In this document: piece by piece, positions 53,068 through 61,485 of the stretch
How the letters are laid out: each line of letters begins with the position of its first letter
Position numbering within the stretch: position 1 is the stretch's first letter
Source: Sphingosinicella microcystinivorans
GTDB lineage: Bacteria > Pseudomonadota > Alphaproteobacteria > Sphingomonadales > Sphingomonadaceae
Assembly (NCBI RefSeq): GCF_003634215.1
Contig: NZ_RBWX01000008.1
Coordinates: 248,001-312,000 of the forward strand
Direction: 5' to 3'
Length of the DNA: 64,000 nt
Translations under genes and position numbers: made by a program
Notes under the pieces: model-generated
What the model was told of the DNA's origin: nothing
The model's database searches: none
Seen by the model: the letters and a program-made list of their open reading frames with translations, nothing else

Positions 53068-53140
53068 CGTATCGCGCTGCTTGACTTTCCCCTGTCACAT
53101 ATGCGGGACAATGGTTCCCGCGACATCTTGAGGGGATACC

Positions 53141-54580
53141 ATGCGCGCGTTCATTACCGCTTTGTTGCTTGCCACCGCCACGCCCGCGATCGCTGCGGAC
53201 ATGCCGAAAAACGTGATCGTGATGATCGCCGACGGCTCCGGCCACAATACACTCGCGGCAACGCGTTTCTGGACCGGGCGGCCGCTCACCATGGACACGG
53301 GCCCGTGGGTGCGCGCCTCCATGGCGACCTACGGCCTGCGGCTGGAGCGCAAGGTGCCGGAAGGCGGCGATCCCTACGCGCAGGACGCAGACGCCGTCTA
53401 TGATCCCGCGAAGGCTTGGGACACGCGGCCCGTGAAGGGCATGGCGGAAAAAGGCAGCAAGTATCCCGCGCTGTTCGCCGGCTACCAGTGGCACCGCCGG
53501 GTCGCGCCTGACAGCGCCAACACCATGTCCGCGATGATGACGGGCGTGCGTACCTTCGACGGCGCCATCGACGTGGACGGCGCGGAGAAGCCCGTGCAGT
53601 CTGTCGCCGAGGCCGCGAAGGCCGCGGGCAAGATGACCGGCAGCATCACGAGCGTGCCGTTCAATCACGCCACCCCCGCAGCGGGCGGCGGCGCGCACAA
53701 CCCGGACCGCGACGACTATCCCGGCATCGCGCGTGAGCTGCTTTCCGGCCCGCTCGACGTGATCGGCGGCGGCGGCAACCCGGATTACGACCAGGACGGC
53801 AAGCCGATCACCGACGAGCACGCCGAAATCCGCTTCAAGTGGATGCCGCCCGAACTCTGGGCCAAACTGAAAGGCGGGAATTCACGCTGGAACCTTGTCG
53901 AGACGGCCGGCGATATTCGCGATCTCGCCGAGGGCAAGACAACGTCTGCGAAACCCCTCGCGATGATCGTGGCGGTGAACCCGACCTTGCAGGCGCAGCG
54001 TAGCTATCCGGCAAACGTCGCGCGCGGCACCGCGGACCCGGGCGTGGTGCCGCTCACGCCCGGCATGGCGAAGCTCGACGAAATGGCGATCGCTGCGCTG
54101 AAGCATGTCGGCACCGACCCCGACGGTTTCTTCATGATGATCGAGGGCGGCGCGGTCGACTGGGCGATGCACGCCAACGATTTCCCGCGCATGATCGAAG
54201 AATACATGGCCTTCGACGATGCCGTGCGCGCGGTGGTCGCGTGGGTCGACAGCCCGGAAAGCGCCGCAAGCTGGGACGATACGCTGCTCATCGTCACCGC
54301 CGACCACGACCATCTGCTCTATGGCCCGAATCTCGACGTGCCGTTTCAGCGCGTAACCAACAACGGCGCGGGCAAGCTGCCGGGCTATTCATGGGCGTCG
54401 AACTCGCACTCCAACCAGCTCGTCCCCTTCTTCGCGCGCGGCAAGGGCGCGGAACAGCTGAAGGCCGAAGCCAATCAGATCGACGAATACACCGACAAGC
54501 AGGGCCGCAAATTCGGCTATGGCCGCTACCTCACGCAGCCTGAGCTCGGCGCGTTTCTGCTGAAGACGCAGGAGAAGTAG
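53141..54580 (+). CDS. Secreted alkaline phosphatase
   Basis: The 479-residue protein has a signal peptide (MRAFITALLLATATPAIAA) and alkaline phosphatase motifs: VIVMIADGSGHNT (metal ligand Asp), PDSANTMSAMMTG with the nucleophile Thr/Ser, MIEGGAVDWAMHANDF and VTADHDH. Predicted periplasmic zinc/magnesium phosphomonoesterase. Together with the preceding TonB receptor it may scavenge organic phosphate. Confidence 0.93.
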   Translation: MRAFITALLLATATPAIAADMPKNVIVMIADGSGHNTLAATRFWTGRPLTMDTGPWVRASMATYGLRLERKVPEGGDPYAQDADAVYDPAKAWDTRPVKGMAEKGSKYPALFAGYQWHRRVAPDSANTMSAMMTGVRTFDGAIDVDGAEKPVQSVAEAAKAAGKMTGSITSVPFNHATPAAGGGAHNPDRDDYPGIARELLSGPLDVIGGGGNPDYDQDGKPITDEHAEIRFKWMPPELWAKLKGGNSRWNLVETAGDIRDLAEGKTTSAKPLAMIVAVNPTLQAQRSYPANVARGTADPGVVPLTPGMAKLDEMAIAALKHVGTDPDGFFMMIEGGAVDWAMHANDFPRMIEEYMAFDDAVRAVVAWVDSPESAASWDDTLLIVTADHDHLLYGPNLDVPFQRVTNNGAGKLPGYSWASNSHSNQLVPFFARGKGAEQLKAEANQIDEYTDKQGRKFGYGRYLTQPELGAFLLKTQEK

Positions 54581-54599
54581 GGGATATCGAGGGGTTTGA

Positions 54600-54674
54600 T
54601 GGTGGGCGCGGCAAGGATTGAACTTGCGACCCCTGCGATGTCAACACAGTGCTCTACCACTGAGCTACGCGCCC
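54600..54674 (-). tRNA. tRNA-Val(GAC)
   Basis: The minus strand gives a 75-nt cloverleaf: acceptor GGGCGCG/CGCGCCC, D-stem GCTC/GAGC, anticodon stem CTGTG/CGCAG with loop TTGACAT (anticodon GAC), T-stem GCAAG/CTTGC with TTCAATC, discriminator A and encoded CCA. Reads GUC/GUU valine codons. Confidence 0.95.
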
Positions 54675-54685
54675 ACGCGGCGTGC

Positions 54686-54714
54686 CTTCTAGGCGAGCGC
54701 CGGGCGCGGCGCAA
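54686..54714 (-). promoter_or_regulatory. Putative tRNA-Val promoter
   Basis: On the minus strand TTGCGC and TAGAAG are separated by 17 bp, immediately upstream of the tRNA. Confidence 0.5.
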
Positions 54715-54719
54715 GCGGC

Positions 54720-55109
54720 TTATTCGCCTTCGAAGATCCGGTCGATTTCGGCGACGAGATCGCGCAGGTGGAACGGCTTGGAGAGTACCTTCGCGTCGCT
54801 CGGCGCGCCCGAGCCGCGGCTGAGCGCCACCGCGGCGAAGCCGGTGATGAACATGACGCGCATCGTGGGCGCAAGCTGCGCGGCGCGCTGGGCAAGCTCG
54901 ATGCCGTCCATTTCCGGCATGACGATATCGGTGAGCAGCAGCCCGAAGCTTCCCGTGGCGATGTGCGGCAGCGCCGCCGTGCCCCGATCGACAGCGACGA
55001 CTTCGTAGCCCGCGCGCGTAATCGCGCGTTCCAGGAAAAGACGCATCGAGTCGTCGTCTTCGGCGAGCAGGATGCGGCCGGTGATGCGGCCTTCGGGTTG
55101 TGTCGTCAT
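54720..55109 (-). CDS. cpdR: Single-domain response regulator CpdR
   Basis: The 129-residue receiver has the acidic pocket LLAEDDDSM, phospho-acceptor Asp in LLLTDIVMPEMDGIE, Thr in FITGF and Lys in LSKPFHLRDL. There is no output domain. The strings ITGFAAVALSRG and SKPFHLRDLVAE are closely like Caulobacter CpdR, which links the CckA-ChpT phosphorelay to ClpXP proteolysis in the cell cycle. It has a slightly longer N terminus than CpdR. Confidence 0.9.
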   Translation of the reverse strand: MTTQPEGRITGRILLAEDDDSMRLFLERAITRAGYEVVAVDRGTAALPHIATGSFGLLLTDIVMPEMDGIELAQRAAQLAPTMRVMFITGFAAVALSRGSGAPSDAKVLSKPFHLRDLVAEIDRIFEGE

Positions 55110-55252
55110 GGTCTTGTCCGCCGCTTCTTACGGCGGAGGACTTAACATTTCCTGTCGTGGGCTTGCCAGCCCGAAACCGGACAGGGCGCTCTTTTGCTTT
55201 CGTTCCGCCCGCGCTAGGCTAGTCCCATGCCACACTCGGATAATCCCCGCCG

Positions 55253-56143
55253 TTGAGCGCCGAGCCCTCCGTCTCCGCACTGACACCCGGGCACTTCGTT
55301 TCCGGCCCGCGCGGCACCCCCGCGCCGCTGGTGATCGCCTCGCCGCACAGCGGCCGCGCTCTGCCGCCGGGATTCCTCTCCGCCGCCGCGCTCGACATGG
55401 ATGGGTTGCGCCGCGCCGAGGATGCCTATGTCGATGAGCTGTTGGCGCCCGCTGCCGAATCGGGAGCGCCGCTGATTACCGCGCGCTGGGCGCGTGCCTA
55501 CGTCGATCTCAACCGCGATCCGCTGGAGATCGACCTTTCGATGTTGAGCGATCCAGCGGCGCTGGGACCGGTGAAAACCACCGAACGCGTCCGGTCCGGG
55601 CTCGGCGTGCTGCCGCGGCTCACCGGGCCGGGGCTTCACATCTATCGCGATCGGATCACCAGCGCGGCGGTGCTGCAGCGAATCGCGGCGGTGCACGCCC
55701 CCTATCATCAGCGGCTCGCCTCGCTGATCGAAGACGCCGCCGCGTGTCACGGCTATGCGCTGCTGATCGATGGCCATTCGATGCCGCCGCTTTCGCTGCC
55801 CGCGCGGCAGCGGCCGGAGATCGTGATCGGCGATGCGGGCGGCATCTCGGCCCCCGAATCAGTCGTGCGTTATGTGGAGGCCCACTTCCGCCGGGCAGGC
55901 CTACGCGTCGCGCGCAACACGCCCTACGCGGGCGGGTATACGACGCGCTTCCACGCCGCGCCCGCGCGCGGACGATTCGCGATCCAGATCGAGATCGACC
56001 GCACGCTCTACATGAACCCGGATACGCTGGAACGGCACGCCGGCTTCCATGATGTCGCGGAAATACTGAAAAACCTGGTGGCCGAGCTTCTGGGCTGGCT
56101 TCCGCAAACCTTCGGAAAACCGCAGGCCATCGCGGCCGAATAA
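55253..56143 (+). CDS. N-formylglutamate amidohydrolase family protein
   Basis: The 296-residue protein has the family motifs VIASPHSGRALP, DAYVDELLAPAAESGAPLI, YVDLNRDPLEID and LLIDGHSMPP, then GGYTTRFHAAPARGRFAIQIE, covering the zinc ligands. It may hydrolyse N-formylglutamate in histidine degradation, or related N-acyl compounds. The only in-frame start before the fold is TTG at 55253, preceded by a stop; a 9-codon ORF overlaps it by TTGA and may couple its translation. Confidence 0.85.
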   Translation: MSAEPSVSALTPGHFVSGPRGTPAPLVIASPHSGRALPPGFLSAAALDMDGLRRAEDAYVDELLAPAAESGAPLITARWARAYVDLNRDPLEIDLSMLSDPAALGPVKTTERVRSGLGVLPRLTGPGLHIYRDRITSAAVLQRIAAVHAPYHQRLASLIEDAAACHGYALLIDGHSMPPLSLPARQRPEIVIGDAGGISAPESVVRYVEAHFRRAGLRVARNTPYAGGYTTRFHAAPARGRFAIQIEIDRTLYMNPDTLERHAGFHDVAEILKNLVAELLGWLPQTFGKPQAIAAE

Positions 56144-56162
56144 AGCAGCCTGAAAGAAAAAA

Positions 56163-56189
56163 GGTCACTTCGACAATGTCGAAGTGACC
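56163..56189. terminator. Strong hairpin with T run on the minus strand
   Basis: A perfect 12-bp stem (GGTCACTTCGAC/GTCGAAGTGACC) encloses three bases. On the minus strand it is followed by TTTTTTCTTTC, so it is a good terminator for the cytochrome b561 gene and also follows the amidohydrolase stop on the plus strand. Confidence 0.85.
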
Positions 56190-56306
56190 AGGGTTCAGGG
56201 AGGACGTGGCATCATCCTCGTCAGATGATGCTACGCGGGCGTGCCGCGCAAAAGGGGGGGAACGCAGCGCCGCCTGAAATCAAGATGGGCCGGAATTGTT
56301 AAGTTT

Positions 56307-56861
56307 TCAAGCGTCTGCCCGATTTTTTCGCAAAAAAGGCAACATTCTCGCCAGAACATCGTCGCGATCGAGAAAATGATGCTTCAAAGCGCCCAAAATG
56401 TGCAGAATTACAAGTACAAGCGCCAAGAACGCCGCAGGACCATGCACCGCATGGAAGAAACCGCGACCTGCCTTCCCAAGCGGCGAATCGGGAAGCGGGA
56501 CGAGATCGAACCAGATCAGCGGCCGCTCGGGGCTGGCGGCGAACGCCCAACCGCTCAGCGGTATCGCCAGCAGCAGCACATAAAAGCCGATGTGGGTGGC
56601 GCGGGCGAGCACGATCTCCCACCCTTTCATATGCGTAGGCAGCACGAGGAAGCCTGCTTTCAGACGCAGCACGAGACGCCATAGCGTGAGGGCAAGCACA
56701 GTGATGCCGACCGACTTGTGGATGCCCATGATGGCCCCGCGCTCGGCATCCGGGAGCCCCTCGGCATAGACCGCGCCCACGATATTGCCGAGAACGAGAA
56801 CGGCGATCAGCCAGTGAAGCGTGATCGCCGTTTTCGAATAGCTGCTGCGTCCCACCGCCAT
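56307..56861 (-). CDS. Cytochrome b561 family protein
   Basis: The 184-residue protein has four membrane helices and haem-binding histidines in ITLHWLIAVLV, MGIHKSVGITVL, and GFFHAVHGPAAFLALVLVILHILGALKHHFL (shortened in relatives). Start has an AGGGG-rich site upstream. Diverged from the other b561 (8.4-8.9 kb), so not a recent duplicate. Confidence 0.9.
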   Translation of the reverse strand: MAVGRSSYSKTAITLHWLIAVLVLGNIVGAVYAEGLPDAERGAIMGIHKSVGITVLALTLWRLVLRLKAGFLVLPTHMKGWEIVLARATHIGFYVLLLAIPLSGWAFAASPERPLIWFDLVPLPDSPLGKAGRGFFHAVHGPAAFLALVLVILHILGALKHHFLDRDDVLARMLPFLRKNRADA

Positions 56862-56944
56862 AAGAGCCCCTCCTGCCCATGCTCCGCAAGGTCGCGAAGT
56901 CTATGCGGAATCCCCCGCAAGGCAAGACGAGCCGGGACGGGGTG

Positions 56945-57709
56945 TCAGGCGTCTGCTTTTTCTGCCGTGGCCTTCGCCGCGCCCTGCGAGAACAGGTCGG
57001 TGACGTAGGACAGCGAGAAGAGGTGCGCGTACATCAGCGGCAACATGCCGTTCTGGATGAGCTTGCGCGCCTGATCACCGCGCAGGTCGCGGATCTTGTC
57101 CTGCGAGATCATCTTGAAACCGCGGTAGATCGCGGGCTGCTCCATGCCGTCCATCTGGATGGAAACCTCGCCGTCCATCAGGAACTCGCCCTTTTCGAGC
57201 TCCTGCACGAACGCCTGCGTCTTGCGCATCGAGTTTTCGAACTGCTCACAGAACTCGAGAACGTTCTTCACGACGTCGGTCGCTTCGCCTTCCTTGAAGA
57301 GCGGTTCGCCTTCGTCCGCGCCGAGATCCTCGGAGGTCTCGTCGAAGCAGAGCGTCAGCTCCTCGGACTGCGGGTTGATGCGCGCGAGGAGGAATGGGTA
57401 GCGGCGCACATAGGCAGGCACATACGTGCCGGCACGCCAGTTCCCATCTTCGTCCACGAACAGGTTCTGACCTTCGCTGAGCGAGGTGAGCGCGAGCGGC
57501 ACCGGCGTCTGGCCCGCCGCAAAGACGATCGGGTAGTGGCGCTGCACAAGGTGGAACTCGTCGACGGTGATCGGGATCGCGTGCAGGCCGCGCGCGAACG
57601 GCGCGCCAGTACGCGACTTCAGGCCGAGCGTCTGATGCACAGACGAGGAGAGCGGTGCGAGCGCGTTGTAAAGCGGCGGCAACTGGGCGGCTTGCGGATT
57701 GGTGGCCAT
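56945..57709 (-). CDS. SapC family protein
   Basis: The 254-residue cytoplasmic-looking protein matches the SapC family of alphaproteobacteria: HQTLGLKSRTGAPFARGLHA, PITVDEFHLVQRHYPIVFA, NLFVDEDGNWRAGTYVPAYV and RRYPFL. The name comes from surface-array genes in Campylobacter, but the function is not proven. Monocistronic, no signal peptide. Confidence 0.88.
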   Translation of the reverse strand: MATNPQAAQLPPLYNALAPLSSSVHQTLGLKSRTGAPFARGLHAIPITVDEFHLVQRHYPIVFAAGQTPVPLALTSLSEGQNLFVDEDGNWRAGTYVPAYVRRYPFLLARINPQSEELTLCFDETSEDLGADEGEPLFKEGEATDVVKNVLEFCEQFENSMRKTQAFVQELEKGEFLMDGEVSIQMDGMEQPAIYRGFKMISQDKIRDLRGDQARKLIQNGMLPLMYAHLFSLSYVTDLFSQGAAKATAEKADA

Positions 57710-57813
57710 TGTGTTCCTTCAGGCGCAGGTGCGGAGTTGAAAATTGGCCGATCGTTTAGGCGGTCTGCCGCTTCGCGGCAAGCGAAGAGCAGGAACGGAA
57801 AAGCGCGAACACG

Positions 57814-59211
57814 ATGGAATCTGGCAGCCTTATCGAACACGACACCGGACAGGACGCCCGCGAGATCGCACTTGTCGATCCCGCCGGCTTCGAAGCGTGG
57901 CGCGACGCGCTGCCCGCGCGGGCGCGGGCCGCTGTGGAAGCCGCGCAGTTCAAGGGCGCGGCGGGCACGCGGGTGATCCTTCCGGGGAGCGAGGCCGAAA
58001 GCTGGAGCGCCGCGTTCGGCGCGCCTGCCGCGCTCGGCCCCTGGGATCTTGCCGGTGCCGTGAAAGCCCTGCCAGCCGGGCGATACAGGATCGCGGGCCG
58101 TGAACCGGGCGCGGCAGCGCTCGGCTGGATCCTGGCGCATTACACGTTCAACCGTTACCTCTCCGACCCCAAGCCTGTTGAACCGCGCGCGCTGCTGGTG
58201 CCGAAATCGGTCGATATCGCGGCGCTCCGCCGGCTTGCGGACGCGCAGGTGCTGGTGCGCGATCTCGTGAACACGCCCGCCGAAGACATGGGGCCGGAAG
58301 CACTGGAGGCGGCCGTGCGCGACGTTGCACGCCACCACGGCGCCGAGGTGAAGGTCACCGTCGGCGACGATCTGCTTGCAGAAAATTTCCCGACGATCCA
58401 CGCCGTGGGCCGCGCCGCCGGCCCCGGCCGCGAACCCCGGCTGATCGACATGGGCTGGGGCCGCAAGGGCGATCCGAAACTGACGCTGATCGGCAAGGGC
58501 GTGTGCTTCGATTCGGGCGGGCTCGACATCAAGACCGCGGGCAACATGCTGCTGATGAAGAAGGACATGGGCGGCGCGGCGCACGCGCTTGCGCTCGCGG
58601 GTCTCGTGATGGGCGCGAAGCTGCGCGTGCGGCTGCGCGTCCTCATCCCGGCGGTCGAGAACGCGATCGACGGGGGCGCATTCCGCCCCGGCGACATCAT
58701 CAGGACACGCAAGGGGCTTTCCGTCGAAATCGGCAACACCGACGCGGAAGGGCGGCTCGTGCTGTGCGATGCGCTTGCGCTCGCGGGCGAAGACAGCCCC
58801 GAAATGATCCTCGACTTCGCCACATTGACCGGCGCGGCGCGCGTGGCGCTCGGCCCCGATCTCCCCGCGCTCTTCGCCAACGACGATTCGCTTGCCGAGG
58901 GGCTCCTGGAAGGTGCCGAGACGACCGCCGACCCGGTGTGGCGAATGCCGCTGTGGAAGCCCTATGCGGAGATGCTGAAGTCCGACGTGGCGGACATCAA
59001 CAACAACGCTTCGGGTGGATTTGCCGGAGCAATCACGGCAGCGCTCTATCTCGAAAAATTTGTCGATCCGAAAACACCTTGGGCTCATCTTGATACGTTC
59101 GCGTGGACGCCGACAGCGAAACCCGGGCGCCCGAAAGGCGGCGAAGCGCTAGGTCTCAGGGCCTTTTGGGCGTATATCGAGAAGCGTTACGGCAACCATC
59201 GTGCCGAATGA
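57814..59211 (+). CDS. Leucyl aminopeptidase family protein (M17)
   Basis: The 465-residue protein has the M17 two-metal motifs KGVCFDSGGLDIKTAGNMLL, MKKDMGGAA, and NTDAEGRLVLCDALALA with the catalytic Arg in GRL, plus DFATLTGAARVALG. All metal ligands (K, D, D, D, E) are visible. Removes N-terminal residues from peptides in the cytoplasm. The N-terminal 150 residues are the less conserved macro-like domain. Confidence 0.93.
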   Translation: MESGSLIEHDTGQDAREIALVDPAGFEAWRDALPARARAAVEAAQFKGAAGTRVILPGSEAESWSAAFGAPAALGPWDLAGAVKALPAGRYRIAGREPGAAALGWILAHYTFNRYLSDPKPVEPRALLVPKSVDIAALRRLADAQVLVRDLVNTPAEDMGPEALEAAVRDVARHHGAEVKVTVGDDLLAENFPTIHAVGRAAGPGREPRLIDMGWGRKGDPKLTLIGKGVCFDSGGLDIKTAGNMLLMKKDMGGAAHALALAGLVMGAKLRVRLRVLIPAVENAIDGGAFRPGDIIRTRKGLSVEIGNTDAEGRLVLCDALALAGEDSPEMILDFATLTGAARVALGPDLPALFANDDSLAEGLLEGAETTADPVWRMPLWKPYAEMLKSDVADINNNASGGFAGAITAALYLEKFVDPKTPWAHLDTFAWTPTAKPGRPKGGEALGLRAFWAYIEKRYGNHRAE

Positions 59212-59254
59212 ACGGTTCAACGGGTTAACCTAAAATATCAACACATCATTAACT

Positions 59255-59291
59255 CCCGTTAAAATATGGTGACCCGAAATGAGATAACGGG
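59255..59291. promoter_or_regulatory. CCCGTTA/TAACGGG inverted repeat upstream of marR-like gene
   Basis: Two 7-bp arms (59255-59261 and 59285-59291) are separated by 23 bp, and a related AACGGGTTAACC lies at 59219-59230. The second arm covers the first possible start (GTG 59291), which favours ATG 59303. Could be the operator of the downstream regulator. Confidence 0.4.
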
Positions 59292-59302
59292 TGAAAACAG
59301 CC

Positions 59303-59692
59303 ATGTCCCTTTCAGGCCTAGACGACCGGATCGATGCGCTCCTCAGCCCCTGGATGCAGACGGTCATTGCCTATGTGCAATCGAACCGCCCGGATCTTAC
59401 CAACCGGCAGATGGCGCTGCTGCTCGTCGTGTACCTGACACAAGGGCCGCACACGGTGCGGGGCCTCGCTGCCAAGCTCAGGGTTTCGAAACCGGTCATC
59501 ACGCGGGCACTCAACACGCTCGGCGCCTTCGGCTATATCCGCCGCCAGAAGGACGAGAGTGACCTGCGCAACATCTTCGTCGAGCGGACGGCGCAGGGCC
59601 ACGAATTCCTCGAAACCTTCGCAGGAATGATCGAGACAACGCAGGGCCATGCCGACCGCAACCAAAACCGCGAAGATCGGGCTTACCTCTAG
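59303..59692 (+). CDS. MarR-like winged-helix regulator
   Basis: The 129-residue protein has a winged HTH: TNRQMALLLVVYLTQGPHTV, RGLAAKLRVSKPVITRALNT, then LGAFGYIRRQKDESDLRNIF, with a terminal dimerisation helix. Its 3' end overlaps the NlpC/P60 gene by 44 nt. Start chosen as ATG 59303; GTG 59291 possible. Target unknown, but the overlap suggests it is tied to the cell-wall hydrolase that follows. Confidence 0.85.
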   Translation: MSLSGLDDRIDALLSPWMQTVIAYVQSNRPDLTNRQMALLLVVYLTQGPHTVRGLAAKLRVSKPVITRALNTLGAFGYIRRQKDESDLRNIFVERTAQGHEFLETFAGMIETTQGHADRNQNREDRAYL

Positions 59693-60527
59693 CCCCGAAC
59701 GCCCCGACCCGCGCATAAACGCGTGGCGGGACGACCTTGCCGATACCGCGCTTGAAGGGGTTGTGGACGCATCGCGCTTCGCACGTCCCGTCCGCTATCG
59801 GCTGAGCGCGCCGCAGGCCCCTATCCGCAAGGCGCCGGAGGCGGACGCTGTCGCCGTTAGCGAGCTGCTTTCGGGCGAAGCCTTCGATGTGCTCGACGTG
59901 TCAGGCGGCGTTGCCTGGGGCTACAGCGTTCACGACCGTTATGTCGGCTATGTCGATGCCGCGCTGCTGGCGGAGACGGTGGACACGCAGACACACCGCA
60001 TTTCCGCGCCCACCGCGCTCGTTTTCGCGAAGGCGGACATCAAATCCACCGTTATCGGCGCGCTGCCCATGGGGGCGCTGACCACCGCTGCGGCACATGA
60101 CGAGAAATTCGTGGCGGCCGCCGGGGGCTATGTTCACAGGCGCCACATCGCCGCGATCGATGAATACGCCGCCGATCCGGTCGTGATCGCCGAGATGTTC
60201 CTTGGCACGCCCTACAAGTGGGGTGGCCGCACGCGCGGCGGGCTCGACTGCTCGGGGCTCGTGCAGATCGCGCTCGGTGCCTGCGGCGTCGATTGTCCTC
60301 GCGACAGCGACATGCAGGCCGCGCTTGGGCAGGAGGTTGAAGACCGGCGCTACCGGCGCGGCGACCTCGTGTTCTTCCCCGGCCATGTCGGCTTCATGTT
60401 CGACGAGACGCGGCTGCTCCACGCCAACGCCTTCTTCATGTCGACGGTGATCGAGCCGCTCGACGACGTGGTGGGCCGCCTGCTGCCGCAGTACGATGCG
60501 CCTGTGACGGCAGTTCGCCGCCTATAG
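59649..60527 (+). CDS. NlpC/P60 family cell-wall peptidase
   Basis: The 292-residue protein has SH3-like domains (about 40-170; RYRLSAPQAPIRKAPEADAV then VAWGYSVHDRYVGYVD) and a C-terminal NlpC/P60 domain: catalytic Cys in GGLDCSGLVQIAL, His in FPGHVGFM and third residue His/Asn in LLHANAF. Predicted to cleave peptidoglycan stem peptides. No signal peptide is seen, so export or recycling function is uncertain. The start lies inside the marR-like gene. Confidence 0.88.
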   Translation: MPTATKTAKIGLTSSPERPDPRINAWRDDLADTALEGVVDASRFARPVRYRLSAPQAPIRKAPEADAVAVSELLSGEAFDVLDVSGGVAWGYSVHDRYVGYVDAALLAETVDTQTHRISAPTALVFAKADIKSTVIGALPMGALTTAAAHDEKFVAAAGGYVHRRHIAAIDEYAADPVVIAEMFLGTPYKWGGRTRGGLDCSGLVQIALGACGVDCPRDSDMQAALGQEVEDRRYRRGDLVFFPGHVGFMFDETRLLHANAFFMSTVIEPLDDVVGRLLPQYDAPVTAVRRL

Positions 60528-61481
60528 CTCGCCGCGTTCGCGGCGGATCGCCCGCCACTTCACGACATTGGCGTTGTGCTCGTCGAGCGTGCGCGCGAAC
60601 ACGTGGCCGCCGGTGCCGTCCGCGACGAAATACAGCGCATCGGTGGTTTCCGGATCGAGAACGGCTTCGATAGAAGCACGCCCCGGATTGGCGATCGGAC
60701 CGGTCGGAAGTCCCGCCTTCGCATAGGTGTTGTAGCCGTTATCGGCACGAAGCTCCGACTGCCGGATGCGGCGGCCGAGCGGCTTGCCCTTGGTGATCGG
60801 GTAGATGACCGTGGGATCGGCCTGCAGCATCATGCCGATGCGCAGACGGTTCGAATAGACGCCCGCGATCGTCCGTCGTTCCTCCGCCTTCGCGGTTTCC
60901 TTTTCGACGATGGCGGCGAGGTTCACCGCCTCCTCGGGCGTCTTGACGACCGAAGAGGGTTTGCGTGCGGCCCAGAGTTCGGCGAGCGTCTTCGTCATCG
61001 CCTCCTGCATCCGCGTGAGCACGGCGGCTCGCGGCTCGCCGCGTTCGAAGCTGTAGCCTCCAGGCAGCACCGAGCCTTCCGCGGGCACATCGACCTCGCC
61101 GGTCAGCAGGTCCTCGGCCATCAGCTTTTCATGGACGAGAATCGAGGGCAGCCCCTCGGGTACGACGATGAGCCGCTGGAGCGGCTCGCCGTACTGGAGG
61201 ATGCGCAGGATTGCCGCCGCGCTGCTCCCCGCCGGGATGCGGAACTCGCCGGCCTTGATCGGCGCGCCGGTGCCGAGCACCCGCGCCATCAATCGGAACG
61301 CGTCCGACGAGCGGATCGCGCCCGCGTCTTCAAGCTGAACAGCGGTGGCGGCGAGCGACGCGCCGCGCGGCACGATGATGTCGGCGTCCTTCGTGAGCGG
61401 ACCGGTGGCGGTCCACTGGAAGCCAAGCACGGCAGCAGCCGCCAGCGCCGCGATGACGATGGCGACCAGCAGCTTTTTCAT
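60522..61481 (-). CDS. mltG: Endolytic murein transglycosylase MltG
   Basis: The 319-residue protein has an N-terminal membrane helix (about 5-25) and the YceG/MltG domain. The catalytic Glu lies in LAAIVEKETAKAEERRTIAG, followed by VYSNRLRIGMMLQADPTVIY and YNTYAKAGLPTGPIANPGRAS (shortened). Cuts nascent peptidoglycan and sets glycan length. Immediately downstream of fabF, as in many alphaproteobacteria. Confidence 0.95.
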   Translation of the reverse strand: MKKLLVAIVIAALAAAAVLGFQWTATGPLTKDADIIVPRGASLAATAVQLEDAGAIRSSDAFRLMARVLGTGAPIKAGEFRIPAGSSAAAILRILQYGEPLQRLIVVPEGLPSILVHEKLMAEDLLTGEVDVPAEGSVLPGGYSFERGEPRAAVLTRMQEAMTKTLAELWAARKPSSVVKTPEEAVNLAAIVEKETAKAEERRTIAGVYSNRLRIGMMLQADPTVIYPITKGKPLGRRIRQSELRADNGYNTYAKAGLPTGPIANPGRASIEAVLDPETTDALYFVADGTGGHVFARTLDEHNANVVKWRAIRRERGEL

Positions 61482-61485
61482 AGAG

